64,000 nt of DNA, taken from NCBI RefSeq assembly GCF_030252345.1, contig NZ_CP126980.1:3735501-3799500 (forward strand), in the 5' to 3' direction. Of the stretch, positions 8,178 to 16,977 are shown in pieces (position 1 is the stretch's first letter; each line of letters begins with the position of its first letter). Made by a program: the position numbers and the translations under genes. Below the pieces are notes generated by a model. The model had not been told where the DNA came from. It worked only from the letters and a program-made list of their open reading frames with translations, and did no database searches. This DNA is from Actinoplanes oblitus (lineage in GTDB: Bacteria; Actinomycetota; Actinomycetes; Mycobacteriales; Micromonosporaceae).

Positions 8178-9089
8178 ATGATCGACCTGGACCTGCGGCG
8201 GCTGCGGTTCCTCCGGGAGCTCGAGGAGCGCGGCACGCTCGGCGCGGTCGCGGCGGCGCTGGACTACAGCCCGTCGACGGTCTCCCAGCAGCTGGCCCTG
8301 CTGGAGCGGGAGACCGGTGCCCGGCTCCTGGAGAAGGCCGGGCGCGGGGTGCGGCTCACCGAGGCCGGCCGGGTCCTGGCGCGGCACGCGCGGGTGCTGC
8401 TGTCGGCGGCCGAGGCGGCCGTGGCGGACCTGGCCGCCCTGAGCGGCGAGATCCGGGGGACCGTGCGGGCCGGTGGCCTGCAGTCGGCGGCGCGGCGCCT
8501 GCTGATCCCGGCGGCCGCCCGGATCCAGGCCGAGCATCCGCTGGTCCGCCCGGAGATCCTGGAGGTCGAGCTGGAGGAGGCGCTGCCCAGCCTCAGCCTC
8601 GGCACCGTCGACCTGGCGATCGGCGACGAGTACGCCGGGCATCCCCGGTCACGGCCGTCCGGGCTGCGGTTCACGGTGCTGCTGGAGGAGCCGGTGCGGG
8701 TGGTCCTGCCGGCCGCCCATCCGCTCGCGGCCGGGGGCGGGCCGGTGCCGATCAGCGCGCTGCGCTCCGACGTGTGGACCGCCGCCGACGAGGGGACCAG
8801 CCACCACGCGATGGTGGTCGGCACGTGCCGGGCGCTCGGCGGTTACGACCCCGACCTGCGGCATTTCTCCAACGACGCCGACGTCCAGCTCGCACTGGTC
8901 CGGCTCACCGGCGCGGTCGCGCTGCTGCCGCCACTGGCCCTGCCGGCCGCGGACCCGGCGCTCGCGGTCCGCGACGTCGCCGAGGCGCGGCTGGGCCGCC
9001 GCCTGATCGTGGGCACCCGCGACACCCCGCCGTCGCCGGCGCTGACCGCGTTCCTGGCCGCCGTCACCGCGCAGGCCCGCGTCTTGTGA
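8178..9089 (+). CDS. LysR family transcriptional regulator
   Basis: 303 residues. The N-terminal winged HTH is clear: LRRLRFLRELEERGTLGAVA, then ALDYSPSTVSQQLALLERET and a linker helix. A periplasmic-binding-like effector domain follows from about residue 90 (EIRGTVRAGGLQSAARRLL). Family members activate or repress a divergently transcribed target and respond to a small ligand. Here the target is probably the EamA exporter and enoyl-CoA hydratase pair. The spacer contains a LysR-type dyad. ATG 8178 has only a weak ribosome site. Confidence 0.9.
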   Translation: MIDLDLRRLRFLRELEERGTLGAVAAALDYSPSTVSQQLALLERETGARLLEKAGRGVRLTEAGRVLARHARVLLSAAEAAVADLAALSGEIRGTVRAGGLQSAARRLLIPAAARIQAEHPLVRPEILEVELEEALPSLSLGTVDLAIGDEYAGHPRSRPSGLRFTVLLEEPVRVVLPAAHPLAAGGGPVPISALRSDVWTAADEGTSHHAMVVGTCRALGGYDPDLRHFSNDADVQLALVRLTGAVALLPPLALPAADPALAVRDVAEARLGRRLIVGTRDTPPSPALTAFLAAVTAQARVL

Positions 9090-9101
9090 CCGACCGTAGC
9101 T

Positions 9102-9317
9102 TCAGGGCCGGTTGTGCACGAACCAGGTGTCACCGGCAGCGACAGCAACGGCCGGTTCCGCTTCGTGACCGAGTGCGCCGTAGAAGCCCAGCGGAGGCAC
9201 CGCGAGCCACGGCGACGGGGTCGGTGCCAGCAGGAGCAAGGCATCGTCCGGCCGATACCAGTATTCGGTGCTCGCGGAGAAAGAAAAGTCTTCGGCCGGC
9301 TCCGCGAACGTACTCAA
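9102..9317 (-). CDS. Small hypothetical protein
   Basis: 71 residues if TTG 9317 is used. Codon third positions and residue mix look coding from that point to the stop (FYGALGHEAEPAVAVAAGDT near the end). No ATG or GTG is in frame at a sensible place and no good ribosome site is seen, so this may be the 3' part of a broken gene. Converges on the LysR gene. Function unknown. Confidence 0.4.
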   Translation of the reverse strand: MSTFAEPAEDFSFSASTEYWYRPDDALLLLAPTPSPWLAVPPLGFYGALGHEAEPAVAVAAGDTWFVHNRP

Positions 9318-9372
9318 CTCGGCTAGATCAGGGTGTCGACGTGTCCGACCGGACTCCTGAGCGCCCCGCGGC

Positions 9373-10149
9373 TCATTCTGCGAGGATCTCCACCGCGGTT
9401 CCCGCGCCGGGTTGGCCGAACATCTCCGCGGCGCTGGCGCCACGGGCGAACAACTCGTAGCAGGCGCGGTGCCGGCCGTCTCCCATCGGCCAGCCGGAGC
9501 TACCGGGCGCGAAGGAAATCTGCCCGTCGGGCACCGCGAAGACGCCGTCGCTGACCACCGCGACGACCTGCCGGCCACCGATGTCGACCCGGACCCGCGC
9601 GCCGACCTCGGCCGGCGGGTCGTACCAGCTGGTCTTGAGGTTGCCGTAGCCGTCGACGTAGACGACCGATCGTGGCGGAGGCCCCGCGACGGTCACCTCC
9701 GATCCGAGCAGCGAGGCGTCGCCTCGGGCCAGGGCGGCGACGGCGCCGGGAAACACATCGCGCGAGCGGAACTGCGAACCGGCATCCGCGACCCGCACCG
9801 CGCGCAGCGGCAACCCGGCCTCGGCGAGGAAAGACATGCTGGCTCCGGCGGCGACGCCGACGACCAGGACACCCGTCGGCAGCCGGCATGCCACCAGCCG
9901 CTCCCCGGCGTTGCCGGCCCGCGGCGCATCGTTGTCCTGGCGAGGCGCTACGTTGGCGTAGAGGACCCGGTCCGCGGGTCCCTTCCCGAACGCCAGTTGA
10001 GCCACGCAGAACCCGGCGCTGACGGTGTCGAACGGGGGCACCGGAATGGCGGTCACGTCAGCCTCGGGCAGCAGTAGCGCCAGCCGCTGACGTACCTCGG
10101 CGAAGGCCAGATCACCGATGCCGTAATCGGCGACGACGGTAAGCAGCAC
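9373..10149 (-). CDS. SAM hydroxide adenosyltransferase-like protein (DUF62 family)
   Basis: 258 residues from GTG 10149, with GGAGG six bases upstream. The N-terminus LLTVVADYGIGDLAFAEV matches the opening strand and Asp of SAM-hydrolase/fluorinase-fold proteins. The C-terminal domain contains VYVDGYGNLKTSW, the family VDxxGNL motif. Members cleave S-adenosylmethionine with hydroxide or halide to adenosine plus methionine. The usual second-strand DFG is DYG here and the central Asp-His motif is not obvious, so activity is uncertain. Monocistronic. Confidence 0.65.
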   Translation of the reverse strand: MLLTVVADYGIGDLAFAEVRQRLALLLPEADVTAIPVPPFDTVSAGFCVAQLAFGKGPADRVLYANVAPRQDNDAPRAGNAGERLVACRLPTGVLVVGVAAGASMSFLAEAGLPLRAVRVADAGSQFRSRDVFPGAVAALARGDASLLGSEVTVAGPPPRSVVYVDGYGNLKTSWYDPPAEVGARVRVDIGGRQVVAVVSDGVFAVPDGQISFAPGSSGWPMGDGRHRACYELFARGASAAEMFGQPGAGTAVEILAE

Positions 10150-10455
10150 GTGGCACCTCCGGATCAACAGACGGCATGAGAGATGCCTCCCGTCCATCCT
10201 GACGCACGCCCGGCGCCGCGGGCTGAGAACCCAGCAGTCCCGCAGGCAAGCCAGATAGGCGGGCATGTGCGGAGCCGGTCAGGCCCCGAGCCTGGCGGCG
10301 GGATACGCGGGGAGGGCGGCGGCGACGATGACCGCACCGGCGGCCGGCAAGGCGCCTGCCGGCAGGGAAATAACTGACTGTCTCGGGGCTTTGGTCTGCT
10401 CGCCGCGTTGGCCAGCAACGTGGTCACGTCGCGGATCTTGTCGTACTTCCCGTGC
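10150..10455. other. Intergenic region, no convincing gene
   Basis: About 306 bases between divergent genes. Short open frames on both strands have atypical composition. It should hold the promoters of the SAM-hydrolase-like gene and the HEAT-like gene, but no clear -35/-10 pair stands out. Confidence 0.5.
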
Positions 10456-11505
10456 ATGATCCACGCCGTGGATGACGATACGTACTCGGGAAGTCGGCGT
10501 CGACCGGAGCAGGAGTGGGACGCGTTGTGTGCGGCCAACGACGTTCGCGTGTGGTCGGCCAGGTGGCGGGCGGCCGGTGAACCCGACCTCGAGCGCGTGG
10601 AGTGGGGCCGATTCCAGCACTGGCGCGGCCCTGCCGACGATGTGCCCGACCTGCTGCGCTGCGCGGCCGGCCCGGATCCGGACGAGGCCCGCGAAGCGCT
10701 GTACTTGTTGTGGGACGGGTTGATCCAGGAGTCGTCCACGTCGGCTCCGGCTGCGCTCGCGGTGCCGTTCCTGCTGCGGTTGGCCATCGACCTGGCTGCG
10801 CACGGCCGCGTCGAAGCGGTGTATCTGGCGGCTTGGGCCGGGCATCGTGTGGTCTACGTCGTCGAGACCCGCGCGACCCTGTTCCGGGTGGCATGGCCGC
10901 TGGAGCAGTTCTCGGTCGGGCCGGGCGAGACGGACCGCAGCGACTGGTCCCTTCAGGCGGCGCGCGAGGCGCTCGGCGCCGATGCCGGGATTCTGATGAA
11001 ACTTCTCGACGACGACGATCCGGATCTGCGGACCGCCGCCGTGTTCGCACTCGCCACGGCCCTGAATCTGCCCCCGACTGCCGATCATGCGCTGCGGGCC
11101 CGGCTGAGCGTCGAGCCTGATCCCGCCGTCCGGGCCAGCCTCGTACTGGCCATCGGGCAGCTCGGCGGCGATGCGGGCGAGGCCGAGCGATGGTGGCGCG
11201 ATCCGGCCCGGCCCGACGACGTACGGTTCGCGGCCGCCCTCGTCTGGCTCTGCGCGACGCAGCTGCCCGTACCCGCTGACTTGACCGGACTGCTGGCCGA
11301 GTTCACGACACCCGAGATGGAGCAGGTGATGCTGCGCGTGCCCTGGGCCGAGTTCTCGACGCCCGGGATGATGCGGATGCTCCTGCCCTCGCCGTGGCCG
11401 GAAGACAAGCCCCGGGGGGTGCCCGGACGGTTGGCCGGATGGCTGGCCGGGCTGCTCGACGATGCGGTCGGAAGGCCGTACGGGGCACCATTCCCGCTCC
11501 ATTGA
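10456..11505 (+). CDS. HEAT-repeat-like protein
   Basis: 349 residues from ATG 10456; the frame is open to TTG 10408 but no ribosome site favours either. The middle shows helical-repeat character: LMKLLDDDDPDLRTAAVFAL, then LSVEPDPAVRASLVLAIGQL, both classical HEAT A/B helix pairs with Asp-Pro turns. The N-terminal third (PDLLRCAAGPDPDEAREALY) looks like a more divergent unit. Such proteins are scaffolds; no enzyme domain is attached. Partner and role unknown. Confidence 0.7.
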   Translation: MIHAVDDDTYSGSRRRPEQEWDALCAANDVRVWSARWRAAGEPDLERVEWGRFQHWRGPADDVPDLLRCAAGPDPDEAREALYLLWDGLIQESSTSAPAALAVPFLLRLAIDLAAHGRVEAVYLAAWAGHRVVYVVETRATLFRVAWPLEQFSVGPGETDRSDWSLQAAREALGADAGILMKLLDDDDPDLRTAAVFALATALNLPPTADHALRARLSVEPDPAVRASLVLAIGQLGGDAGEAERWWRDPARPDDVRFAAALVWLCATQLPVPADLTGLLAEFTTPEMEQVMLRVPWAEFSTPGMMRMLLPSPWPEDKPRGVPGRLAGWLAGLLDDAVGRPYGAPFPLH

Positions 11506-11711
11506 GAAAGCCGACGCCTCCAGCGACGGACCGCCGCCGGCTCCGTCAGGCGCCCGGATCGCGGCATGAGAGTACGACTGCGTGATCTGGGCGGGTTGAT
11601 TTTGTTTTGGTCTGCGGTTTGCATGACAACCTTCATGCGCGCGAGTCGTCGGCCAGCACGCCGGCGGTGAAAACCAATTGCGTCGTCTCTGTGGTGTGGT
11701 TGGGTCGGCGC

Positions 11712-12590
11712 ATGTCGATCACGATGCAGCTTGCGACGCCGGACTCGTTAGGCGAGATCGTTGAGGCGGTAGCGGTCTGGCAGCACACCGGCGGGCCGGT
11801 CCAGCTTCATCCGGGCGACCTGGGGTGGCACTGGAGATGGGGCGCGCAGGAGTTAGCCGAGGCCATCCGGGTGTGGATCCGTAACGGGCGGATCCTGGCC
11901 GTTGGCCTGGTGGACGACGGGGTGATCCGCATGGGCATCGCACCGAGCGTCGACGAAGACGCCGCGTTCGCCGCCCGGATGCTGGCCGATCTGTCGGATC
12001 CGAGGCAGGGGGTACTGCCTGACGGCGCCGGGGTCGTCGAGGCCCGCTTCGGCGCTGCTCTTGGCGACCTCCTCCGTCGCAGTGGTTGGGTGGCCGACGA
12101 ACCGTGGACCCCGTTGTCTCGCGAACTGATCGAGCCGGTGGAGGACTGCGGGCTCAGGGTCGAGGTCATCGAGGCGCACGACGTTCGGGATCGGATCGTT
12201 CGGGATCGGATCGCGGTGCAGCGGGCGGCGTTCGCCAACTCGACGTTCACTGTGGAGCGCTGGCGCGCGATGGCCTCTGCCCCGCCCTACCGTCGGGCCC
12301 GGTGCCTGGTTGGTTACGACGGCGACGGCGATGCGGTCGCCGCGGTGACGGTTTGGTCGGCCGGGGACGGGCGACCGGGTTTGCTCGAACCACTGGGCGT
12401 TCATCGGGATCACCGTGGCCACGGATACGGTCGCGCCATTACGGTGGCCGCGGCCGCCGCGTTGCAGGAGATGGGGTCGTCCAGCGCGACGGTGTGCACC
12501 CCGAGCAGCAATGTCGGCGGCGTGGCGACGTACGTCTCGGCTGGCTTTCAGAAGATCCCGGACGTTACCGACTTTCGCCGCACGAGTTGA
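11712..12590 (+). CDS. GNAT family N-acetyltransferase
   Basis: 292 residues from ATG 11712; an upstream extension to 11607 is possible. The C-terminal half is a GNAT domain with the acetyl-CoA loop LGVHRDHRGHGYGRAITVAA (R-x-x-G-x-G/A form) and a late strand SATVCTPSSNVGGVATYVSA. The N-terminal half could be a degenerate second GNAT fold. A 15-bp tandem duplication near 12185-12214 encodes VRDRI twice. Substrate unknown. It lies at the left border of the patchy region that carries the recombination module. Confidence 0.75.
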   Translation: MSITMQLATPDSLGEIVEAVAVWQHTGGPVQLHPGDLGWHWRWGAQELAEAIRVWIRNGRILAVGLVDDGVIRMGIAPSVDEDAAFAARMLADLSDPRQGVLPDGAGVVEARFGAALGDLLRRSGWVADEPWTPLSRELIEPVEDCGLRVEVIEAHDVRDRIVRDRIAVQRAAFANSTFTVERWRAMASAPPYRRARCLVGYDGDGDAVAAVTVWSAGDGRPGLLEPLGVHRDHRGHGYGRAITVAAAAALQEMGSSSATVCTPSSNVGGVATYVSAGFQKIPDVTDFRRTS

Positions 12591-12683
12591 TTGTGCCACC
12601 GCAACCGTGAAGGTAGCGGAAGCTCCCCATGATGAGTTATCGCTCCTCGATGTGCGCACCAGCACGACGCAGTGCGGTTGGGT

Positions 12684-12985
12684 TCATCGGCTCCGGCGGC
12701 CGGTAAAGATCTCCAGCGCGTTGTCGCCGAGCGTGAACTGGAGGCGGCCGTGCTCACGCACCAGGTCCCGCGACTGCGCCACCAGACCCGCTGGTCCACC
12801 CGGGCCGTGACGATCCGAGCCCGGCTCCGCCGAACCGTACGCCAGTGCCGGGTCCGGCACGCCGGCGAGCAGAACACCATCGAGGTCCGGGCCACGGCTG
12901 GCAACCGGTCACCACAGACCGGACACCGCCGCGGCGACGCTCTCTCGGCCGTGCCGGTCGGCTGCGGAACCAGCGACAACCAGCC
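12684..12985 (-). pseudogene. Frameshifted zinc-ribbon protein remnant
   Basis: One frame reads RRCPVCGDRLPAV and FCSPACRTRHWR, a CxxC...CxxxC ribbon with the usual CS-x-ACR ending. The natural continuation, LVAQSRDLVREHGRLQFTLG, lies in the next frame and ends at 12684. A single shift near 12790-12830 joins them into a sensible small protein. The start is not defined. Alternatively these are two chance frames, but both have good residue composition. Confidence 0.5.
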
Positions 12986-13161
12986 CCGGGCAGCGCGCTT
13001 CACACCGCTCGTTCCGCGAGCGTAGAACCAACCGGCCCTAACTCGATCTTTACTGATGGCATCGCGTATTGAAGTGTCGTGAGTTCGGGCACGACGGCAT
13101 ACGGGTTCGGTCGGTCGGTGCGTCAGGGCCAGCGGACCGTCATCCTTGGTAACTCCAGTGT

Positions 13162-13797
13162 TCATATGCAGGTTTGTGCCTCCTCGGCCTGACGCGCGAT
13201 GGCGAGCGCGCCGGTGGACTCAGCGATCCTGCTCGCTTCCGCAGCCGCCGTCATTGCATCGTCCCGGCGGCCTTGAGCAGCGGCGATGTAGCTTAGTCCC
13301 ACCAAGTTGGCCGCCACACCGGGCAGAAATTCCACCTCCCGTCGTAGCCGCGTCGATTCCTCTAGGTGCTCTCGCGCGGTATCCAACCGGCCGGCACGAT
13401 GCTCGGCGATGCCGAGATGCCGAAGTGCGTAAGACAGGGTCAGCTGGTCGCCAGCCCGCTCGGCGAGCTCGCGCGATTGGTGAAGTGCTGGCATCGCAGC
13501 GTCATCGTCGTGCCGTACGAGCTGATGGAAGATCCCGATCCAGAGCAGTGCCTCAGCAGCGCCGCGGCTATCGTCCAAGGCCTCGTAGAGTTCTGCGGCG
13601 CGGTCGAACAACGCCAGTTCCTGCGGATCTTCTTGGCCGTCCCGGAGGAATCGGCCGTGCGCGAGGCGTCCACGCGCTAGCGCAAGGTCAGCTTCGACAC
13701 CGTCAAGTTCGCGCTCCGCGATCTGCAGTCCACTGCTATCGCCGTCGAAAGCAATGCGTTCGTAGAGTAGCCGTGACCGCTCGATTCGGCTGTCCAT
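13162..13797 (-). CDS. Tetratricopeptide repeat protein
   Basis: 211 residues. Degenerate TPR units of about 40 residues are visible: FDRAAELYEALDDSRGAAEA, LHQSRELAERAGDQLTLSYA, LGIAEHRAGRLDTAREHLEE and an LVGLSYIAAAQGRRDDAMTA unit. No DNA-binding or catalytic domain is attached, though similar TPR blocks form the C-termini of AfsR/SARP and STAND regulators. It could be a stand-alone adaptor or a detached fragment. Codon use is less GC-biased than flanking core genes. Confidence 0.7.
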   Translation of the reverse strand: MDSRIERSRLLYERIAFDGDSSGLQIAERELDGVEADLALARGRLAHGRFLRDGQEDPQELALFDRAAELYEALDDSRGAAEALLWIGIFHQLVRHDDDAAMPALHQSRELAERAGDQLTLSYALRHLGIAEHRAGRLDTAREHLEESTRLRREVEFLPGVAANLVGLSYIAAAQGRRDDAMTAAAEASRIAESTGALAIARQAEEAQTCI

Positions 13798-13912
13798 GCC
13801 AAGCCCCCGATGTTGTGCCCGATCGATATTTCGTCGACCTTAACGGCCACGCGAGAGCGGGACAGCCTCGACGCGATCCGCGTGTGACAAAGCCTGGCTG
13901 TAGCGGAGGACT

Positions 13913-15204
13913 TCATGCCTCGGGATCGCGGCGTTGTCGCTGGTGGGAGGCGTAGCCGGCCCAGGTCGCACCGGCCAGGGTGGCGTGGTCTTCGGCGCAT
14001 TCGGGGGTGTAGCCGAGGGCTTGTGCGGCGATGGCCGGCGGCATTTCGAGGACTAGGATGCGGATGGCGGCGAGGCGGGTGCCGAGCAGGTTGATCCGGG
14101 ACTTGGCCAGCTGGTTCATCAGGTAGGTGGAGTGGACGTGCTGGGTTGGTCGTCTGCCGGGGAACAGCCAGGGGCTGGTGCGGTTGGCTTCGATGTTGCG
14201 GGGTCCTCGGTCGGCGGCGTGGTCGCGAAGGATCTGGCCAAACGGTTCGGGGACGGGGATCGGGCCGTGCGATCCGAGGGTGATGCGGACTTCGTCGCCG
14301 CTGAGGTCGATGTCGTTCATGGTAAGGGCAGCGATGCGGGTCAGCGGCTGAGCGAATAGGGCGAGCAGCAGGGCGGCCGCGCGGTCGCGCTGGAAGAAGG
14401 GCTTGGCGGGGTCGACCAGGTCACGCAGCAGTTGGAGGCGTTGGGCCTGGGTGATCGTCTCGTGGGCTGCGCTCTGGTGGTATGGCAGGTGCAGGTGACG
14501 CGGCATAGTGCCGTTCTTGGTGGACCAGACGACGAACGCCCGGCTGCCTTGCCGGCTGGAATTTCCGGTGGTGATCCAGTTATCGAGATCGGTTTGGGTG
14601 CATGTCTTCGGAGCGGTGCCGTGTTCGCGTAGCCAGGCCAGCAGAGCGGCGGCCTGTTGATCTCGTGGCGGGGCCGCTTGGGGAGCCCGGGGCGTAGCGG
14701 TTCGCGGGCCGCCCGTTGACGAAGCTGGCGGAGGCTGTGCCAGGTGGCAAACTGGCGAACGAGTCGCTGGTCCTCGGCAGGCTCGACGGCATCAAGCTTC
14801 CTGCGCAGCCAGTTCTCGAACAGCACCAGGTAGCGGTCGCGGTGCGGCAAGATCTGCTGCTGCATGAGCATGTCGCGCAGGTGCATCGCTGTCTGCAGCG
14901 AGGGATGGTCATCCAGGGTGGCGTGGGTGAGTGGCAGCCGTCCAGTGGCCAGGTCGGCGAGCAGCGGGGCGACATGCTGGCTGCAGACCAGCCAGACCAG
15001 GCCGGCGTTTGGGTTGGGCTGCTCGCAGATGGCCTGGTGCAAGCGAAGCAGGGCAGGCGCGACCCGGCCGCTGCCGTCGTCCAGCACCGCGGTCGCTCTC
15101 TCGACGAGGTGGCAGCGCGGGCAGATGATCCCGTCGTCGCGGTATCCCCACCAGCGATGTCGTTCGCCTCGGTGCAGGCAACGGGCGCAGGTCTGTTCGC
15201 GCAT
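13913..15204 (-). pseudogene. Recombinase-like protein of the integrase module, frameshifted
   Basis: From ATG 15204 the protein opens with a zinc ribbon (CARCLHRG ... GIICPRCH) and runs as a helical protein to about 14690 (FATWHSLRQLRQRAAREPLR). The sequence then continues in another frame (DQQAAALLAWLREHGTAP) to the stop at 13913. The tail has a tyrosine-recombinase-like all-helical look (DRAAALLLALFAQPLTRIAA). Joined, it would be about 430 residues, like the third protein found downstream of an integrase and a small HTH in other actinobacteria. No Arg-His-Arg-Tyr set is evident. Either a recent frameshift or a sequencing error; no slippery heptamer stands out. Confidence 0.6.
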
Positions 15205-15206
15205 GG

Positions 15207-15542
15207 TCAGTCGGTGCGGCGCACCCGGGCGCGTTTGGGCCGGATGGTCTTGTTCGGGTCCACCACGACCGGGCCGGCGTTGACCGCCTTGGGCGCCGCA
15301 ATGGCCTCGACTCGGAAGGTGCAGAGGTCTTCGACGGTGCACTCCAGGGCGTCGATCAACGCCCCGAGCACAGCGAGCGAGATGCGCTCCGGCCGGTCAC
15401 CGACCAGGCGGTAGATCTGCGAGGCCGACAGCGTGATCCCGCGTTCGGTGAGCAGCGGGATGAGGTCGGAGATGTTGTTCAGGCCGCGAGCGGCCATGAT
15501 CTCCCGCAACCGCCAGGAGTAGGTGATCGTCGTGCGGCTCAC
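15207..15542 (-). CDS. Small Xre-like HTH regulator
   Basis: 111 residues from GTG 15542, overlapping the integrase stop (GTGA). The HTH is ISDLIPLLTERGITLSASQI followed by YRLVGDRPERISLAVLGALI, i.e. Cro/C1 type with a recognition helix around SASQIYRLV. A basic tail (KTIRPKRARVRRTD) follows. It sits two bases before the recombinase-like gene. Family context: part of a conserved integrase-HTH-recombinase trio, perhaps controlling excision or expression of the trio. Confidence 0.8.
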   Translation of the reverse strand: MSRTTITYSWRLREIMAARGLNNISDLIPLLTERGITLSASQIYRLVGDRPERISLAVLGALIDALECTVEDLCTFRVEAIAAPKAVNAGPVVVDPNKTIRPKRARVRRTD

Positions 15543-16738
15543 GAGTTGCTCCTGATCTGGGTGGCGACGCGGTCCAAGGCGGCGCGGACGGTGCGGGCCC
15601 GGTAGTCGGGCGAGACATGGGTGTAGATCGACGTGGTGCTCGCATGTTCGTGACCGACCTGCTGCTGCACGAACAGCTCGTCGTAGCCGGCCTCGATGAG
15701 GTGGCTGACATACGACCTTCGCAGGGAATGGAAGTCGAGGCCGTCGGCGAGGCCGAGTTCCTTGCGGCAGCGGGTGAACACCGTGCTCACCGTCCCGGCG
15801 CTGAGCTGGTCGCTGCGCTCGGACGGCCAGAGCGAGGAGTTGCCGGGCTCGGCCAGAGCGGGACGGAGCTCTTCCACCCACTGCTTCAGCGCGTCGACGG
15901 CCCAGTCGAACAGCGGGACGGTCAGCACCGACCGGCGTTTCGGTGGGGAGCCCCGCATCGCCTTGCCGTAACGGACTCGGATGATGCCGTAGCCGTCGAA
16001 CTCCGGCGCCTTCGGGTTGCTGGCCAGGTCACACAGGTCCAGGTGTGTGGCCTCGTTGCGGCGCAGCCCCCAGGCGTAGGCGGTCTTGAGCAGCACCGAG
16101 TCACGAAAGGCGCTGCTCCAGCCCTTGCGGCCGGAGGACTGGGCCGCGACAGCCCGTTCGTCGGCGTGGTCGAACAGGGCCTGCAGTTCGTCATGGGTCA
16201 ACGCCCGCTTGCCGGGCCGGCCCAACGCTTCCTGCACGTGGCGGCCGGTGTTCCATTCCGTGCAGACCTGGATCGGATGGGTGCCGAAACGGTTCTGGCA
16301 CTCGTCGGGCCAGCCGTAGTGCGGGTCGGTGATGTAGTCACAGAACTGCCGCAGCGTGGTCTGGTAACCGAGCAGCGTGGCGTGGCTGACGTGCTTGACC
16401 GCCCGTGCTTCGGCGAAGAACGCGTCAGCGTCTGCCGCGCTCCACGCCCACGGGCCGGCGTCGGTGTAGTTGCGGAACCGCCGCACGAGACGCTCGCGCG
16501 GTTCGATGGTGCCGAAGCTGAGGTTGCGAGCCAGCTGCTGATTGCGCCAGCCGTCGAGCATGGCCTGAAACACCTGCTCTTCCGGGTGCAACAGCGACAC
16601 ACCCCGCACCAGGTGCAGGCCCGCAGAGCCCTCAGGAACCGCCACTTCCACCCCTCGCATGGCATGCGAAAATTTCGCGTTTTCTGCGAACAGGAGGAGA
16701 CTGTACAGCTCAGCGATCTTCTTCGACATCCGGCCCAT
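15539..16738 (-). CDS. Tyrosine recombinase/integrase
   Basis: 399 residues. The catalytic set is complete: R226 (AWGLRRNEA), K259 (RYGKAMRG), H337 and R340 (FHSLRRSYVSHL), H363 (VGHEHAST) and Y372 (SIYTHV). A SAM-like core-binding domain lies around residues 50-150 (WRNQQLARNL ... TTLRQFCDYI). ATG 16660 is a shorter start. It heads the three-gene module. The enzyme would cut and rejoin DNA at an att site, but no flanking direct repeat or tRNA target is visible here. A fragment of a close homologue is at 38122-38307. Confidence 0.92.
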   Translation of the reverse strand: MGRMSKKIAELYSLLLFAENAKFSHAMRGVEVAVPEGSAGLHLVRGVSLLHPEEQVFQAMLDGWRNQQLARNLSFGTIEPRERLVRRFRNYTDAGPWAWSAADADAFFAEARAVKHVSHATLLGYQTTLRQFCDYITDPHYGWPDECQNRFGTHPIQVCTEWNTGRHVQEALGRPGKRALTHDELQALFDHADERAVAAQSSGRKGWSSAFRDSVLLKTAYAWGLRRNEATHLDLCDLASNPKAPEFDGYGIIRVRYGKAMRGSPPKRRSVLTVPLFDWAVDALKQWVEELRPALAEPGNSSLWPSERSDQLSAGTVSTVFTRCRKELGLADGLDFHSLRRSYVSHLIEAGYDELFVQQQVGHEHASTTSIYTHVSPDYRARTVRAALDRVATQIRSNS

Positions 16739-16935
16739 GGCCCCGTCATCGACTGCGGTGTTGGCACGGCTGACACGGCAGCCGCGAATGAAGTGCCGAA
16801 GCTCCAGGTCAGTGCCCCGATGGGGCCTCTAACGACGCATGTCCTGCAAGACCAACATCATTCAGTCGCGGGTTCGCATCTTCTGCAATTCGCGACGGTT
16901 GGAGGAGAGAGACAGGCACTGACACGATTTCGGTC

Positions 16936-16950
16936 GAGTTCTCAACTCGG
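16936..16950. repeat. Perfect 15-bp inverted repeat upstream of integrase
   Basis: CGAGTT-CTC-AACTCG lies between the integrase start and the divergent membrane protein. It may be an operator or a recombination arm site; position is the only support. Confidence 0.3.
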
Positions 16951-16977
16951 CCCCGGTCCCCGCCGATCGAGCGGTAC

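Noticed and set aside
16860..16905. Possible tRNA 3' end (GGGTTCGCATC) as integrase target
   Set aside because: The five-base flanks do not pair as a T-arm, and no acceptor, D or anticodon stem is found.
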